A stretch of DNA of 64,000 nucleotides from Sphingomonas sp. UV9 (GTDB lineage: Bacteria; Pseudomonadota; Alphaproteobacteria; Sphingomonadales; Sphingomonadaceae): assembly GCF_004101245.1 (NCBI RefSeq), contig NZ_SCIN01000001.1, positions 758,784 to 822,783 of the forward strand, read 5' to 3'. A program made the translations under genes and the position numbers. Under the pieces are notes generated by a model that worked only from the letters and a program-made list of their open reading frames with translations, ran no database searches and was not told where the DNA came from. Shown piece by piece: positions 17,920-27,341 of this stretch (positions within the stretch are counted from its first letter, which is position 1; the number at the start of each line of letters is the position of its first letter).

Positions 17920-18431
17920 CCGAAGCACGCATCCTCGGCGTCGTGCTGGCGGGTGGGCGATCGTCGCGATTCGGTTCGGACAAGGCGCAGGCTCTCTTCC
18001 GGGGTCGCTCGCTGGCCGAACACGCGCGCGACCTGCTCTCGCCCTATGTCGAGACGGCGGTGATCGTTGGCCGGGACAGTCCAATCGTGGACCTGCCCCG
18101 GTCCGATCTCGGCCCGCTCGGGGGTATTGCCGGGGCGCTGTCGTATGGCGCGACCCGGGGTTTCGCGTCGGTCGTGACGATCGCGTGCGACATGCCGTCC
18201 TTGCCTGATGGGCTGTTAACGGCGCTTTCGCGTCAGGCGCCCTCTTACTGTCCCGATGCGCCGGTTCTCGGACACTGGGAAACCGCATCGTTGGCGGCGT
18301 TGCTGGCGCATATCGAGGCATCGCCTCGCCGATCCGTCCGCGGCTGGGCGGAGGCGATCGGCGCCTTGCCGATCCCGGCGAATACGCCGATCCCGAACGT
18401 CAACACGCCGGAAGACATCGCCGCCTTATGA
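17916..18431 (+). CDS. mobA: Molybdenum cofactor guanylyltransferase MobA (start uncertain)
   Basis: Transfers GMP to molybdopterin to make the MGD cofactor. The diagnostic N-terminus is ILGVVLAGGRSSRFGSDKAQ, followed by SDLGPLGGIAGAL and TIACDMPSLP. The end, NTPIPNVNTPEDIAAL, is also typical. No ATG, GTG or TTG lies close before the first strand. A CTG at 17916 overlaps the oxidoreductase stop and would give 171 residues; the nearest in-frame ATG (17802) would overlap the previous gene by 118 bases. The stop overlaps the fdhD start (ATGA). Confidence 0.88.
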   Translation: MTEARILGVVLAGGRSSRFGSDKAQALFRGRSLAEHARDLLSPYVETAVIVGRDSPIVDLPRSDLGPLGGIAGALSYGATRGFASVVTIACDMPSLPDGLLTALSRQAPSYCPDAPVLGHWETASLAALLAHIEASPRRSVRGWAEAIGALPIPANTPIPNVNTPEDIAAL

Positions 18432-19219
18432 CGACTTCGAAAACGCTGCCGATCAAGATCCTGCGGCCCGACGCGATAACCTCCGGGGAGCGCGCGATCG
18501 CGGTCGAGGTACCCGTCGCGATCGAGATCGACGGGCTCGGCTATGCGGTGATGATGATGACGCCTGCCGACCTGCCCGAATTCACCACCGGCTTCCTGCT
18601 GACCGAGCGGCTGGCCGACAGTGCCGAGGACGTGCGCGACATCGATGTCTTCGAGGCGGATTCGGGCTGGATCGTCCGCGTGGGTCTGTCCGACCGGTGC
18701 AAGGGCCGCATCCACGACCGCGTCCGCCACCGCACCAGCGATACGAGCTGCGGGCTGTGCGGGATCTCCGGGCTCGAGCAGTTGCGGAAACCCGTCCCGA
18801 TGGTGCCGCCGAAGCCCGCCACGCCTGTCACTGCCCTGTTTGGGGCTCTGGCTGGCTTACGTGCTCATCAGCCGCTCAACGCCGCTACAGGCGCGATCCA
18901 TGCCGCCGCGGCGTGCGATCGTGAGGGTCGGATTATTGCGGCGTTCGAGGACGTCGGTCGCCACAACGCGCTCGACAAGCTCGTCGGCGGTCTGGCGATC
19001 GAGGCACAGCCGATCGGCGGCTTCATCCTCGTCACGTCGCGGATCAGCTTCGAAATGGTCGACAAGGCGCTGATCGCGGGCACCCCGATGCTGGTCGGGA
19101 TCTCCGCGCCGACCAGTCTGGCGATCGATCACGCGCGCACGCATGGCCTGACGCTGCTCGCCCTTGCGCGCAGTGATGCGATCCTCGTGGTCAACGATCC
19201 CTGGAAGATCTTCGACTAG
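18428..19219 (+). CDS. fdhD: Formate dehydrogenase accessory sulfurtransferase FdhD
   Basis: FdhD (263 residues) passes sulfur from a cysteine desulfurase to the bis-MGD molybdenum, which activates FdhF-type enzymes. The catalytic loop is DTSCGLCGISG near residue 103. FTTGFLLTERL, FEDVGRHNALDKLVGG and the Ser/Arg region TSRISFEMVDKA follow in family order. It is ATGA-coupled to mobA, completing a plus-strand oxidoreductase-mobA-fdhD operon. Confidence 0.94.
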   Translation: MTTSKTLPIKILRPDAITSGERAIAVEVPVAIEIDGLGYAVMMMTPADLPEFTTGFLLTERLADSAEDVRDIDVFEADSGWIVRVGLSDRCKGRIHDRVRHRTSDTSCGLCGISGLEQLRKPVPMVPPKPATPVTALFGALAGLRAHQPLNAATGAIHAAAACDREGRIIAAFEDVGRHNALDKLVGGLAIEAQPIGGFILVTSRISFEMVDKALIAGTPMLVGISAPTSLAIDHARTHGLTLLALARSDAILVVNDPWKIFD

Positions 19220-19248
19220 CCGCGGACGATGCGGCTAGTCGAAGCGCC

Positions 19249-20037
19249 TCACTTGGTGGCGGTCACGACGTCGGTCTTGGCGGCGGCAAGATAACCGCCA
19301 ACGACAAACACCAGCCCGCCGATGATGTTGCCGACGCTGACGATCGCGAGATTGCGGACCATGCCGGCGAGATCGATCGACGGGTTGGGCGCCAGCAGCC
19401 CGAGCGTCAGCGCGGTCATGTTGGCGACCGAATGCTCGAAGCCAGCCGCGACGAAGGCCAGCAGGATCCAGGCCATCGCGATGCACTTGGCGGCGTCGCC
19501 GGTCATCCGCGCCGCGGTCCAGATCGCCAGGCAGACCAGCCAATTGCACAGGATCGCACGGGCCATCAGGGCCACCGCGCTTGCCTCGACCTTGTGTTGG
19601 ACATAGGCGTGGAACATCGTGTCCGCGTTGGCGAACACGGCGCCGCCGCCGCCGGCCGCGAACACCGCCGACAGGACCAGCCCGCCGACAAGGTTACCGA
19701 CCCAGACAACGATGGTCAGCTTCACGGCGTCCGCGACGGTGATGGTCCGCTTGGCCAGACCGAAGCCGAGATACATCACATAGCCCGTGAACAGTTCGGC
19801 ACCGGCGAACACCGTCAGGATCAGCCCGAGCCCGAAGGTCGCGCCCATCACCAGCGGGCGCACACCCGGTTCGAGCCCCGCCGCCGTGCTGATCGCCAGG
19901 ATCATCGCGATGCCGATATAGGTGCCGGCGAGGATCGCGCCCGCGAAGAACCCCGCGGGAGAGCGCCGCAATGCCTCCGCCTTGGTCGCGGCTATCGTGG
20001 CGTAGGTGTCGATCGTCGCGGTGTAACCGGTACTCAT
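19249..20037 (-). CDS. Formate/nitrite transporter (FNT) family channel
   Basis: Inner-membrane pentameric channel protein of 262 residues with six predicted membrane segments. Family motifs are SPAGFFAGAILAGTYIGIA, AELFTGYVMYLGFGL and CNWLVCLAIWTAARMTGD, plus GFEHSVANM, which holds the central pore His-Asn region. FNT channels carry formate, nitrite or related small anions. The ATG at 20037 overlaps the stop of YdeP copy 2 (ATGA), so the two are co-translated, suggesting the oxidoreductase acts on the transported anion. Confidence 0.9.
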   Translation of the reverse strand: MSTGYTATIDTYATIAATKAEALRRSPAGFFAGAILAGTYIGIAMILAISTAAGLEPGVRPLVMGATFGLGLILTVFAGAELFTGYVMYLGFGLAKRTITVADAVKLTIVVWVGNLVGGLVLSAVFAAGGGGAVFANADTMFHAYVQHKVEASAVALMARAILCNWLVCLAIWTAARMTGDAAKCIAMAWILLAFVAAGFEHSVANMTALTLGLLAPNPSIDLAGMVRNLAIVSVGNIIGGLVFVVGGYLAAAKTDVVTATK

Positions 20038-22406
20038 GCGTCGATCGTGCTCTTCTGGCCGACGATACCCGCGCGCACCACGCCACGATCCGAACCCAGA
20101 TCGGCCGCCGCGGGACGGACGGTCACCGGAATGGATTTGTAGGACGGCGTGAAGCTCTGCGGATCGTGATCCTCCAGCGCGATCAGCGGCTGCGTCTCGG
20201 GGTAATAGGAGGCGACGCACCCGTCCGGCAGCGCATAGCGGACGATCATGAGCTTCTGCACGACGCGGTCGGGGCGGGCGAACTGGAGCGCGGTGGCGAT
20301 ATCGACGACATCGCCCTCCTTGTGCCCGAGCCGCGCCATGTCGCGCTCGTTCATGAATAGGATATCGCGGCGACCGAACACGCCGCGATAGCGGTCGTCG
20401 AGGCTGTAGACGGTCGTGTTATACTGGTCGTGCGCGCGCAGCGTGGTGAGCCGGAGCACGTTGGGATCGCCCGCGGTCTCGTCCTGCTCGATTCCGGCGG
20501 TGACGATGAAGTTCGCCTTGCCGCTGTCCGTATTCCACTCCCGCATCGCCGCCGAGTTGGGGAGATGGAAGCCGCCCGGCTTGCGGATCCGCGCGTTGTA
20601 ATCGGCAAAGGCAGGGAAGACCGCCTCGATCTTGTCGCGGATCAGGCTGTAGTCGCCGACATAGGCGTCCCAGTCGACGTCGATCGGCGCACGGCCCTTG
20701 GCGGCGAACGTCGCCTTGGCGATCTCGCCGACGATCCAGATTTCCGACTTCACGTTCTCGCCGGGCGGCATCAGGAAGCCGCGCGAGGCGTGGACCATCG
20801 ACATCGAATCCTCGACCGTCACGGACTGCTGGCCGGTCGCCTGCATGTCGAGTTCGGTCCGGCCGAGACACGGCAGGACGTAGGTCGCCTTGGCCATCAG
20901 CAACTGGGTGCGGTTGAGCTTGGTGGTGATGTGGACCGCGAGATCGAGATTGCGGAACCCCTCCGCGCACGCCTGCGGGTCGGACGACGCGATGGCGAGG
21001 TTGCCGCCGAGGCAGACGATCGCCTTGGCCTTGCCGTCACGCATCGCGGCGATGCTCTCGACCACCGAATGGCCATGCTCGCGCGGCGGCTCGAAGCCGA
21101 ACACGTCGCGCATATTGTCGAGCAGCATCGTCATCGGCCGCTCGGTGATGCCGACGGTTCGGTCGCCCTGCACGTTGCTATGACCGCGAAGTGGACAGAT
21201 GCCGGCGCCGGGGCGACCCATGTTCCCGCGCAGGAGCAGGAGGTTGGCGATCTGCTGCACGTTGCTGGTGCCCGTGCGGTGCTGCGTCACGCCCATGCCG
21301 TAGCAGCAGATCGTCGCCTTGGACGCGGCATAGACGCGCGCGATGTCTTCGAGATCGCTGCGCAGAAGACCACTCGCCTGCTCGATATCGGCCCATTCGC
21401 TGGTCGCGAGATCGGCGATATAGGCATCGAGCCCGGCGGTATGCTCGGCAATGAAATCATGGTCGAACGCGGGTGCGTCACCCGACGTCTTGGCCGCCTC
21501 GTCGAGTGCGAGCAGCGCCTTGGCGATGCCCTTCAGCGCGGCCGCGTCGCCGCCGACCTTCACCTGATAATAGCTGCTGGCGATCGGCGTCGCCGACATC
21601 GTCGCCATCTCGACCACCGACTGCGGCGATTCGAAGCGCTCGAGCGAGCGTTCCTTGAGCGGGTTGAGAACGATGATCTTGCCGCCGCGCTTCGACACTT
21701 CGCGCAGGGTCGCCATCATCCGCGGATGGTTGGTGCCGGGGTTGTGACCGATCGAGAGGATCATGTCGGCGTGATCGAAATCCTCGAGGCTGACGGTGCC
21801 CTTGCCGATCCCGATCGACTTGGGGAGGCCGACCGAGGTCGCCTCGTGGCACATGTTCGAACAGTCGGGGAAGTTGTTCGTGCCGTACATCCGGACGAAC
21901 AACTGGAACAGGAACGCCGCCTCGTTCGAGCAGCGCCCCGAGGTGTAGAATTCGGCCTGGTTGGGGTCGGGCACGGCGGCAAGGCCTGCGCCGATCTCGC
22001 GCATCGCGTCTTCCCAGCTCACCACCTCGTAGTGATCGGTGGCGGCGTTGTAGCGAAGCGGCTCGGTGACGCGGCCCTGGTCCTCGATCCAGTGATCGCT
22101 CTGTTGCCAAATGTCGGACACGCTGTGCTTGGCGAAGAAATCCGCACCGATCGTCTTCGCGGTCGACTCCCACGCCACGGCCTTCGCGCCGTTTTCGCAG
22201 AATTCGAACGAGGACGTGTGCTTCGGATCGGGCCATGCGCAGCTCGGGCAATCGAAGCCATCGGGCTGGTTCGATTTCAGCAGCGTCTGTCCGCCGCGCA
22301 CGACGATCTGCTGTGCCTTCAGCGAAACGGCGACCGCCTTCAGCGCGCCCCAGCCGCCAGCCGGCCCGGTGTAATCGGCGATCCCCTCGGGACGTTTCTC
22401 ACGCAT
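20034..22406 (-). CDS. FdhF/YdeP family molybdopterin oxidoreductase, copy 2
   Basis: A 790-residue paralogue of the enzyme at 15631. Both open with a DYT-PAGGWG segment. The Fe-S ligands are CPSCAWPDP and EFCENGAK, and SNMCHEATSVGLPKSIG gives the probable molybdenum-ligand Cys. The C-terminal domain holds LRAHDQYNTTVYSLDDRYRG. The ATG at 22406 has GGAG eight bases upstream; a longer in-frame start adds unrelated residues. No electron-transfer subunit is encoded nearby, so the redox partner must be elsewhere or diffusible. Confidence 0.9.
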   Translation of the reverse strand: MREKRPEGIADYTGPAGGWGALKAVAVSLKAQQIVVRGGQTLLKSNQPDGFDCPSCAWPDPKHTSSFEFCENGAKAVAWESTAKTIGADFFAKHSVSDIWQQSDHWIEDQGRVTEPLRYNAATDHYEVVSWEDAMREIGAGLAAVPDPNQAEFYTSGRCSNEAAFLFQLFVRMYGTNNFPDCSNMCHEATSVGLPKSIGIGKGTVSLEDFDHADMILSIGHNPGTNHPRMMATLREVSKRGGKIIVLNPLKERSLERFESPQSVVEMATMSATPIASSYYQVKVGGDAAALKGIAKALLALDEAAKTSGDAPAFDHDFIAEHTAGLDAYIADLATSEWADIEQASGLLRSDLEDIARVYAASKATICCYGMGVTQHRTGTSNVQQIANLLLLRGNMGRPGAGICPLRGHSNVQGDRTVGITERPMTMLLDNMRDVFGFEPPREHGHSVVESIAAMRDGKAKAIVCLGGNLAIASSDPQACAEGFRNLDLAVHITTKLNRTQLLMAKATYVLPCLGRTELDMQATGQQSVTVEDSMSMVHASRGFLMPPGENVKSEIWIVGEIAKATFAAKGRAPIDVDWDAYVGDYSLIRDKIEAVFPAFADYNARIRKPGGFHLPNSAAMREWNTDSGKANFIVTAGIEQDETAGDPNVLRLTTLRAHDQYNTTVYSLDDRYRGVFGRRDILFMNERDMARLGHKEGDVVDIATALQFARPDRVVQKLMIVRYALPDGCVASYYPETQPLIALEDHDPQSFTPSYKSIPVTVRPAAADLGSDRGVVRAGIVGQKSTIDA

Positions 22407-22587
22407 ACTCGTATCTCCGGTGGAGCCAGACCCGCGCGTGCGCCGAAAATGCGTCATGCAGGCTGACCAGTAACCTGAGGCAATAGAAGCACATTTTGCG
22501 ATTGCGAAAACGAGTTTCCCGCAGTTGGTGATCGGTTGCGTCTGTCGGCGGGATGAGGACCGCGAGCGCCGCGCGCCGGGTCCGAAA
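22407..22587 (-). promoter_or_regulatory. Probable promoter region of the YdeP-FNT operon
   Basis: A non-coding stretch before the oxidoreductase gene. It contains a perfect tandem hexamer TTGCGATTGCGA at 22496-22507 in an AT-richer patch. No known regulator site was recognised. Confidence 0.35.
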
Positions 22588-22664
22588 TGGTAGCGAAGGA
22601 GGGACTTGAACCCCCGACCCCAGGATTATGATTCCCGTGCTCTAACCAACTGAGCTACTTCGCC
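22588..22664 (-). tRNA. tRNA-Met (CAT), elongator
   Basis: A 77-base cloverleaf with encoded CCA. The acceptor begins GGCGAAG, the D arm is GCTC/GAGC, the anticodon stem CGGGA/TCCTG holds loop ATCATAA (anticodon CAT), and the T arm is GGGGG/CCCTC with TTCAAGT. The G-U first acceptor pair and starting G fit the elongator rather than the initiator form. Confidence 0.95.
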
Positions 22665-22730
22665 GTACCGTCCGTCAGGGAAGCATTCTTCCCTGCGAGG
22701 CGCGGCCTATAGGAAGCGGTTTCGAGACGG

Positions 22731-23252
22731 TCAAGCGAACATGTGACGGGAAATCGCTTCCCAGGGTCCGCCGCGATACCACCACGCGCCCAGACCAGCG
22801 ATTTCGACATCCTTCGGCGTGAAGTCGCGCTGCAGATTGCCGAGCAGGATCTTCGCCACCGAGGGGCTCACCTTGTTCTGGATCGTGACGTGCGGACGCC
22901 AACCACCCGCGTCCTGCGGCGTCAGCATGCCCGTGAACGCGTCGGCAAGGCGCGCACGGATGCCGACAAGGTCCGGGGACTCGATCCGGTAGGCGACGCC
23001 GCGACCGAGCGACATGAGCCCGCCGATCCGCGCTTGCGGGGCTCGGATGCCGCGCGTCTCCTGGTTGAGGCGGTGCTTCAGCTCGTCGAGGCCCGACGGC
23101 GGAAGGTGGTGGAACAGAGTCAGGTGCGCGTCGAGCTGGTTGCGCTCGGGCGGGAAATGCTCGCGGCGCATCGCGTCGAAGAACGCGGTGTCCTGCCGGC
23201 CGAACAGCGCGGTGACGATGATCGGGGCTACTTCGGTCGTGCCCGCCGTCAT
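22731..23252 (-). CDS. 2'-5' RNA ligase family protein (2H phosphoesterase)
   Basis: A 173-residue 2H-superfamily protein. The two catalytic HxT motifs are AHLTLFHHLP near residue 40 and PHVTIQNK near residue 120. Members open or form 2'-5' or cyclic phosphodiesters on RNA or nucleotides; the cellular substrate is unknown. I chose the ATG at 23252. A longer start would read into the adjacent palindromic repeat and give a non-family sequence. It is a single gene after tRNA-Met. Confidence 0.85.
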   Translation of the reverse strand: MTAGTTEVAPIIVTALFGRQDTAFFDAMRREHFPPERNQLDAHLTLFHHLPPSGLDELKHRLNQETRGIRAPQARIGGLMSLGRGVAYRIESPDLVGIRARLADAFTGMLTPQDAGGWRPHVTIQNKVSPSVAKILLGNLQRDFTPKDVEIAGLGAWWYRGGPWEAISRHMFA

Positions 23253-23256
23253 AATG

Positions 23257-23364
23257 ACACACCCCCGGCGAAGGCCGGGGTCCAATTGGGAAACGTCGAT
23301 GGCGAAAGCTGCGCTCCGTTACTGGAACCTCTCCAATTGGGCCCCTGCCTCCGCCGGGGTGGTA
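23257..23364. repeat. Palindromic element family A, intergenic
   Basis: Arms ACCCCCGGCGAAGGCCGGGG and, on the other strand, ACCCCGGCGGAGGCAGGGGC, each followed by CCAATTGG. The inner segment contains GCGCTCCGTTACTGG and AACCTCTCC, shared with the copies at 1058 and 51437. It lies just upstream of the 2H phosphoesterase start, between it and kup. Confidence 0.85.
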
Positions 23365-23427
23365 CGACCGAAGGAGAGGTAGAACTGCCCAACCTGCTGA
23401 GCGGAACGGGGTGGACCAAATAAGCCA

Positions 23428-25359
23428 TCAAATCTCGATCTGGCTGCCGAGTTCGACGACGCGGTTGGTCGGCAGGCGGAAGAACTCCATCGCGCTTTCG
23501 GCGTTGCGCAGCATCCAGGCGAACAGCTTTTCGCGCCAGAGCATCATCCCGGGGTTGTCGGACGCGAGCAGCGTCTGGCGCGACAGGAAGAAGCTGGTGT
23601 CCATCATTTTGAAGTCCGCCCCGCAACTATGGACCTGGCGGAGCGCCGCGGGCACGTCGGCGTCCTCCATGAACCCGTAGCGCAGGATCAGCCGGTGGAA
23701 GCCGTCGCCGAGCTCCTCGCGCACCGCGCGGTCGTTGGCGGGCCAATAGGGCTGGCCGACGATCTTCACGGTCAGCAGGATGACGCGCTCGTGCAGCACC
23801 TTGTTGTGCTTGAGGTTGTGGAGCAGCGCGTGCGGCACGCCGTCCGCGGTCGAGGTCATGAACACCGCCGTTCCCGGCACGCGCGACGCGGAGCCGGCCG
23901 CCGAGCCGATGAACACCTTGATCGGCATCGCCGCCTCATGCATCCGGTCGATCATCAACTGCCGCCCCTTCGACCAGGTCGTCAGGAAGGTGAAGATGAT
24001 GAAGCCGACCAGCAGCGGGAACCAGCCGCCAGCGGGAACCTTGGTCAGGTTCGCCGCGAAATAGGCGCCATCGACGGTAAAGAAGATCGCCAGCAGCGGG
24101 ATCGCCGCGATCTTTGGCCAGTTCCACAAGCGGAACAGCACTACGCCGAGCAGGCAGGTATCGATGAACATCGCGCCGGTCACCGCGATCCCGTACGCGC
24201 TCGTCAGGTTCGACGACGTACGGAAGAACAGCACGAGCAGGATTACCATCACCATGAGCGCGCCGTTGACGAGCGGGATGTAGATTTGGCCCGCGGTCGA
24301 GGCGCTGGTGTGCTCGATCCGGAGGCGCGGGATGAAGCCGAGCTGGATCGCCTGCTGCGTCACCGAGAACGCGCCGGAGATCACCGCCTGCGATGCGATC
24401 ACCGCGGCCATCGTCGCGAGGATCACGAGCGGGAGCTGGAGGCTTTCGGGCGCGAGGTTGTAGAACGGGCTGACGAGCGCCGCCTGCCCGTCGCGGAACA
24501 GCAGCGCGCCCTGCCCCATGTAGTTCAGGATCAGCGCGGGGAGCACGAAGAACAGCCACGAGATGCCGATCGGCTTGCGCCCGAAATGGCCCATATCGGC
24601 ATAGAGCGCCTCGGCGCCGGTGACCGCGAGGACGACCGAGCCGAGCGCGAGAAACGCACGCTCGGGATCGATCAGGAAGAACTGGACCGCATAGTGCGGC
24701 GAGAATGCCCAGAGCACTTGCGGAGTCTGGACGATGCTGAGGATGCCGAGCACCGCGATGACGCTGAAATAGACCAGCATCACCGGGCCGAACACAAGCC
24801 CGATCCGTGCGGTGCCGCTCTTCTGGACCCAGAACAGCGCGATCAGGATGACGATGACGATCGGCAGGACGAGCCCCCCGAACGCGGGCGCGGCGACCGC
24901 CAGGCCTTCGACCGCAGACAGCACCGACACGGCGGGCGTGATCATGCTGTCACCGTAGAACAGCGCGGTTGCAAAGACGCCGAGCAGGATGATCCCCTTG
25001 CTCCAGCGCCTGGTCTTGGTCTTGCCGGACACGAGCGCGAGGAGGGCGAGACTGCCGCCCTCGCCCTTGTTGTCGGCGCGCATGATGATGATGACGTATT
25101 TGACCGTCACGACGATCATCATCGACCAGAACATCAGGCTGATGACGCCCATGATGTGCGCCGCGTCGAGCGCGAGCTTGTGATGGCCGGCGAAGGTCTC
25201 GCGGAAGGCGTAGAGCGGGCTGGTACCGATATCGCCGAAGACGATGCCGATCGCGCCGAATGCGAGCTTCAGCATGCCGTCGGAATGGTGGTGGCCGGTT
25301 TCCGGATCGAGGCCGGCGGGGGGCACGGTCGAAGCCGCGGCGGTCTGGTCGACGCTCAC
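23428..25359 (-). CDS. kup: Low-affinity potassium transporter Kup
   Basis: KUP/HAK/KT potassium uptake protein of 643 residues with about twelve membrane segments and a C-terminal cytosolic domain. Family landmarks are [14 protein letters not shown] at the N-terminus, [18 protein letters not shown], and [17 protein letters not shown]. The C-terminal [11 protein letters not shown] and [11 protein letters not shown] are also typical. It probably moves K+ with H+. Single gene; the 257-base region upstream holds a family B repeat. Confidence 0.95.
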   Translation of the reverse strand: MSVDQTAAASTVPPAGLDPETGHHHSDGMLKLAFGAIGIVFGDIGTSPLYAFRETFAGHHKLALDAAHIMGVISLMFWSMMIVVTVKYVIIIMRADNKGEGGSLALLALVSGKTKTRRWSKGIILLGVFATALFYGDSMITPAVSVLSAVEGLAVAAPAFGGLVLPIVIVILIALFWVQKSGTARIGLVFGPVMLVYFSVIAVLGILSIVQTPQVLWAFSPHYAVQFFLIDPERAFLALGSVVLAVTGAEALYADMGHFGRKPIGISWLFFVLPALILNYMGQGALLFRDGQAALVSPFYNLAPESLQLPLVILATMAAVIASQAVISGAFSVTQQAIQLGFIPRLRIEHTSASTAGQIYIPLVNGALMVMVILLVLFFRTSSNLTSAYGIAVTGAMFIDTCLLGVVLFRLWNWPKIAAIPLLAIFFTVDGAYFAANLTKVPAGGWFPLLVGFIIFTFLTTWSKGRQLMIDRMHEAAMPIKVFIGSAAGSASRVPGTAVFMTSTADGVPHALLHNLKHNKVLHERVILLTVKIVGQPYWPANDRAVREELGDGFHRLILRYGFMEDADVPAALRQVHSCGADFKMMDTSFFLSRQTLLASDNPGMMLWREKLFAWMLRNAESAMEFFRLPTNRVVELGSQIEI

Positions 25360-25535
25360 TGGACGGTGAATCGACCCGGAAGTGCAGCAATTTTCATCGA
25401 ATTTCCGATTTCACCCTGTGCCCCAAGCCGGCGCATTTAGCATGAGGGGTAGAGGGCGGCAACGGGATGGCTGGCAACGTGGATTAACTGGGGCTGATCG
25501 GTAGGGAGCGTAGAGGGCAGAACACTCCCGCAACT

Positions 25536-25615
25536 CCGTTCTCCTGCGCACGCAGGAGCCCAGGGTAACGGGGGATATCGCACTCGATCCTGGTTTCCTG
25601 CGGTCGCAGGAAAAC
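25536..25615. repeat. Palindromic element family B, intergenic
   Basis: Arms CTCCTGCGCACGCAGGAGCC and CTGCGGTCGCAGGAAA, with CCAGG/CCTGG core pairs. It sits immediately after the stop of the Lrp-type regulator and could also end its transcript. Confidence 0.8.
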
Positions 25616-25616
25616 G

Positions 25617-26051
25617 CTAGCGTGTGACGACCTCGCGGATCACGAAGTGCGACGCCAGCCGCGTCACGCCCGGCAGTTGCGACAGCGTCTCGCGGTGGAT
25701 GCGTTCGAAGGTCTCGCCGTGGCGAATTTCGACGTGGAGCATGTAATCCGCCTCGCCGCTCATCAGGAAGCATTGCACGACCTGCGGGCAGTCGACGATC
25801 TCCGCCTCGAACGCCGCCATCGTCTCCTTGCGCTGGTCGCGGAGCGTGACGTTGACCAGGACGATGCTCGGATCACCGCGCGCCGCGCGCGACAGCACGG
25901 CGCGGTAGCCGGTGATCGCGCCGCTTTCCTGCAATTGCGCGACCCGCCGATGCGCCGCGCTCGCCGACAGCCCGACCGCGTCGCCGAGTTCGGCGCTGGT
26001 CAGGTCGGAATTGGCGGCGAGCAGGTCCAGAATCCGGCGTTCGATCGTCAT
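25617..26051 (-). CDS. Lrp/AsnC family transcriptional regulator (AldR-like)
   Basis: A 144-residue feast/famine regulator. The N-terminal helix-turn-helix begins MTIERRILDLLAANSDLTSA with recognition helix LSASAAHRRVAQL. The C-terminal RAM domain includes VQCFLMSGEADYMLHVE, the effector-binding and dimer region. I chose the ATG at 26051, which gives the normal family length; upstream in-frame ATGs add unrelated residues. It is divergent from alanine dehydrogenase, the common arrangement for alanine-responsive regulators of ald. Confidence 0.9.
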   Translation of the reverse strand: MTIERRILDLLAANSDLTSAELGDAVGLSASAAHRRVAQLQESGAITGYRAVLSRAARGDPSIVLVNVTLRDQRKETMAAFEAEIVDCPQVVQCFLMSGEADYMLHVEIRHGETFERIHRETLSQLPGVTRLASHFVIREVVTR

Positions 26052-26082
26052 GCTCAAGATTTTCTCATTTATGGCGGACATA

Positions 26083-26099
26083 CTGCAAAGAACTTGCAG
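26083..26099. promoter_or_regulatory. Candidate Lrp-type operator between regulator and ald
   Basis: Perfect inverted repeat CTGCAAAGAACTTGCAG (six-base arms, five-base spacer) in the divergent regulator/ald promoter region. Its size and symmetry fit a dimeric Lrp/AsnC site. The assignment to this regulator is an inference from position. Confidence 0.6.
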
Positions 26100-26184
26100 C
26101 TGCGCTATCGTCATAGGACGAGTTTGCGAACCCTTCCCGTTCAAGGCGCGCTACAATCGCGCAAACGATAATGGAGTGGAATCA

Positions 26185-27291
26185 ATGCGCGTCGGTGTCC
26201 CCAAGGAAATCAAGAACCACGAATATCGCGTCGGCCTGACCCCGCCCTCGGTCGCCGAACTGGTCGCCGCAGGCCATGAGGTCGTCGTCGAGACGCTCGC
26301 CGGCTCGGGCATCGACTTCGAGGACCAGGACTATATCGACGCAGGCGCGACGATCCTGCCGACCGCTGCCGCCGTATTCGCCGGTGCAGACATGATCGTG
26401 AAGGTGAAGGAGCCGCAGCCGAGCGAGATCGCGATGCTCGAACCGCGCCATCTGCTGTTCACCTATCTCCACCTTGCCGCCGACAAGCCGCAGGCCGAGG
26501 GGCTGATGAAGTCGGGCGCGACCTGCATCGCCTACGAGACCGTCACCGACAACCGCCGCGGACTGCCGTTGCTGAAACCCATGTCCGAGGTTGCAGGCCG
26601 CATGTCCGTCCAGGTCGGCGCGCATTACCTGGAGAAGGAACAGGGCGGCCGCGGTGTCCTGCTCGGTGGCGTGCCCGGTGTCGCCCCGGCCAAGGTCGCG
26701 ATCCTCGGTGGCGGCGTCTCGGGCGTCAACGCCGCGCAGATGGCGGTCGGCATGCGCGCCGACGTGACGATCTACGACATCTCGAACGACCGGCTCGCCG
26801 AACTCGACATGTTCTTCTCGAGCCAGATCAAGACCGCCTACGCGTCGAAGGCGGCGATCGCCGCGGCGGTGAAGAACGCGCATCTTGTCATCGGCGCGGT
26901 GCTGGTGCCGGGGGCCGCTGCGCCCAAGCTCGTCACGCGCGAGATGCTCAAGACGATGAAGCGCGGATCGGTGCTGGTCGACATCGCGATCGATCAGGGC
27001 GGCTGCTTCGAGACGAGCCACGCTACCACGCATGAGGATCCGGTGTTCGAAGTCGACGGCGTGATCCATTACTGCGTCGCCAACATGCCCGGCGCAGTCG
27101 CGCGCACCTCAGCGTTCGCGCTCAACAATGCGACCCTGCCGTTCGCACTGAAGCTCGCCAACCTGGGCGCCGAGGCAGCGATGAAGGCGGACCCGCACCT
27201 CGCCAACGGGCTGAACGTCTACAAGGGCAAGATCGCGTACAAGGCGGTCGCAGATGATCTAGGTTTACCTTACGAAGCATGGGCCGGCTGA
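26185..27291 (+). CDS. ald: Alanine dehydrogenase
   Basis: NAD-dependent L-alanine dehydrogenase of 368 residues that interconverts alanine and pyruvate plus ammonia. The N-terminus is MRVGVPKEIKNHEYRVGLTP. MIVKVKEPQ and FTYLHLAADK carry the catalytic Lys and His, and VAILGGGVSGVNAAQMA is the NAD site. The ATG at 26185 has a purine-rich TGGAGTGGA upstream and gives the normal family length. Likely controlled by the divergent Lrp-type regulator. Confidence 0.96.
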   Translation: MRVGVPKEIKNHEYRVGLTPPSVAELVAAGHEVVVETLAGSGIDFEDQDYIDAGATILPTAAAVFAGADMIVKVKEPQPSEIAMLEPRHLLFTYLHLAADKPQAEGLMKSGATCIAYETVTDNRRGLPLLKPMSEVAGRMSVQVGAHYLEKEQGGRGVLLGGVPGVAPAKVAILGGGVSGVNAAQMAVGMRADVTIYDISNDRLAELDMFFSSQIKTAYASKAAIAAAVKNAHLVIGAVLVPGAAAPKLVTREMLKTMKRGSVLVDIAIDQGGCFETSHATTHEDPVFEVDGVIHYCVANMPGAVARTSAFALNNATLPFALKLANLGAEAAMKADPHLANGLNVYKGKIAYKAVADDLGLPYEAWAG

Positions 27292-27341
27292 TCGGGAACG
27301 GATGCGGAACACGGGTGTTGGACACGGGAAAGGAATTTCCG

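Noticed and set aside
15700..18321. An 873-codon open frame on the minus strand opposite the YdeP oxidoreductase and mobA
   Set aside because: It is antisense to two genes with clear motifs, and its Arg/Pro-rich translation has no recognisable features.
20430..22466. A 678-codon open frame opposite YdeP copy 2
   Set aside because: Antisense shadow of a well-supported gene, with biased composition only.
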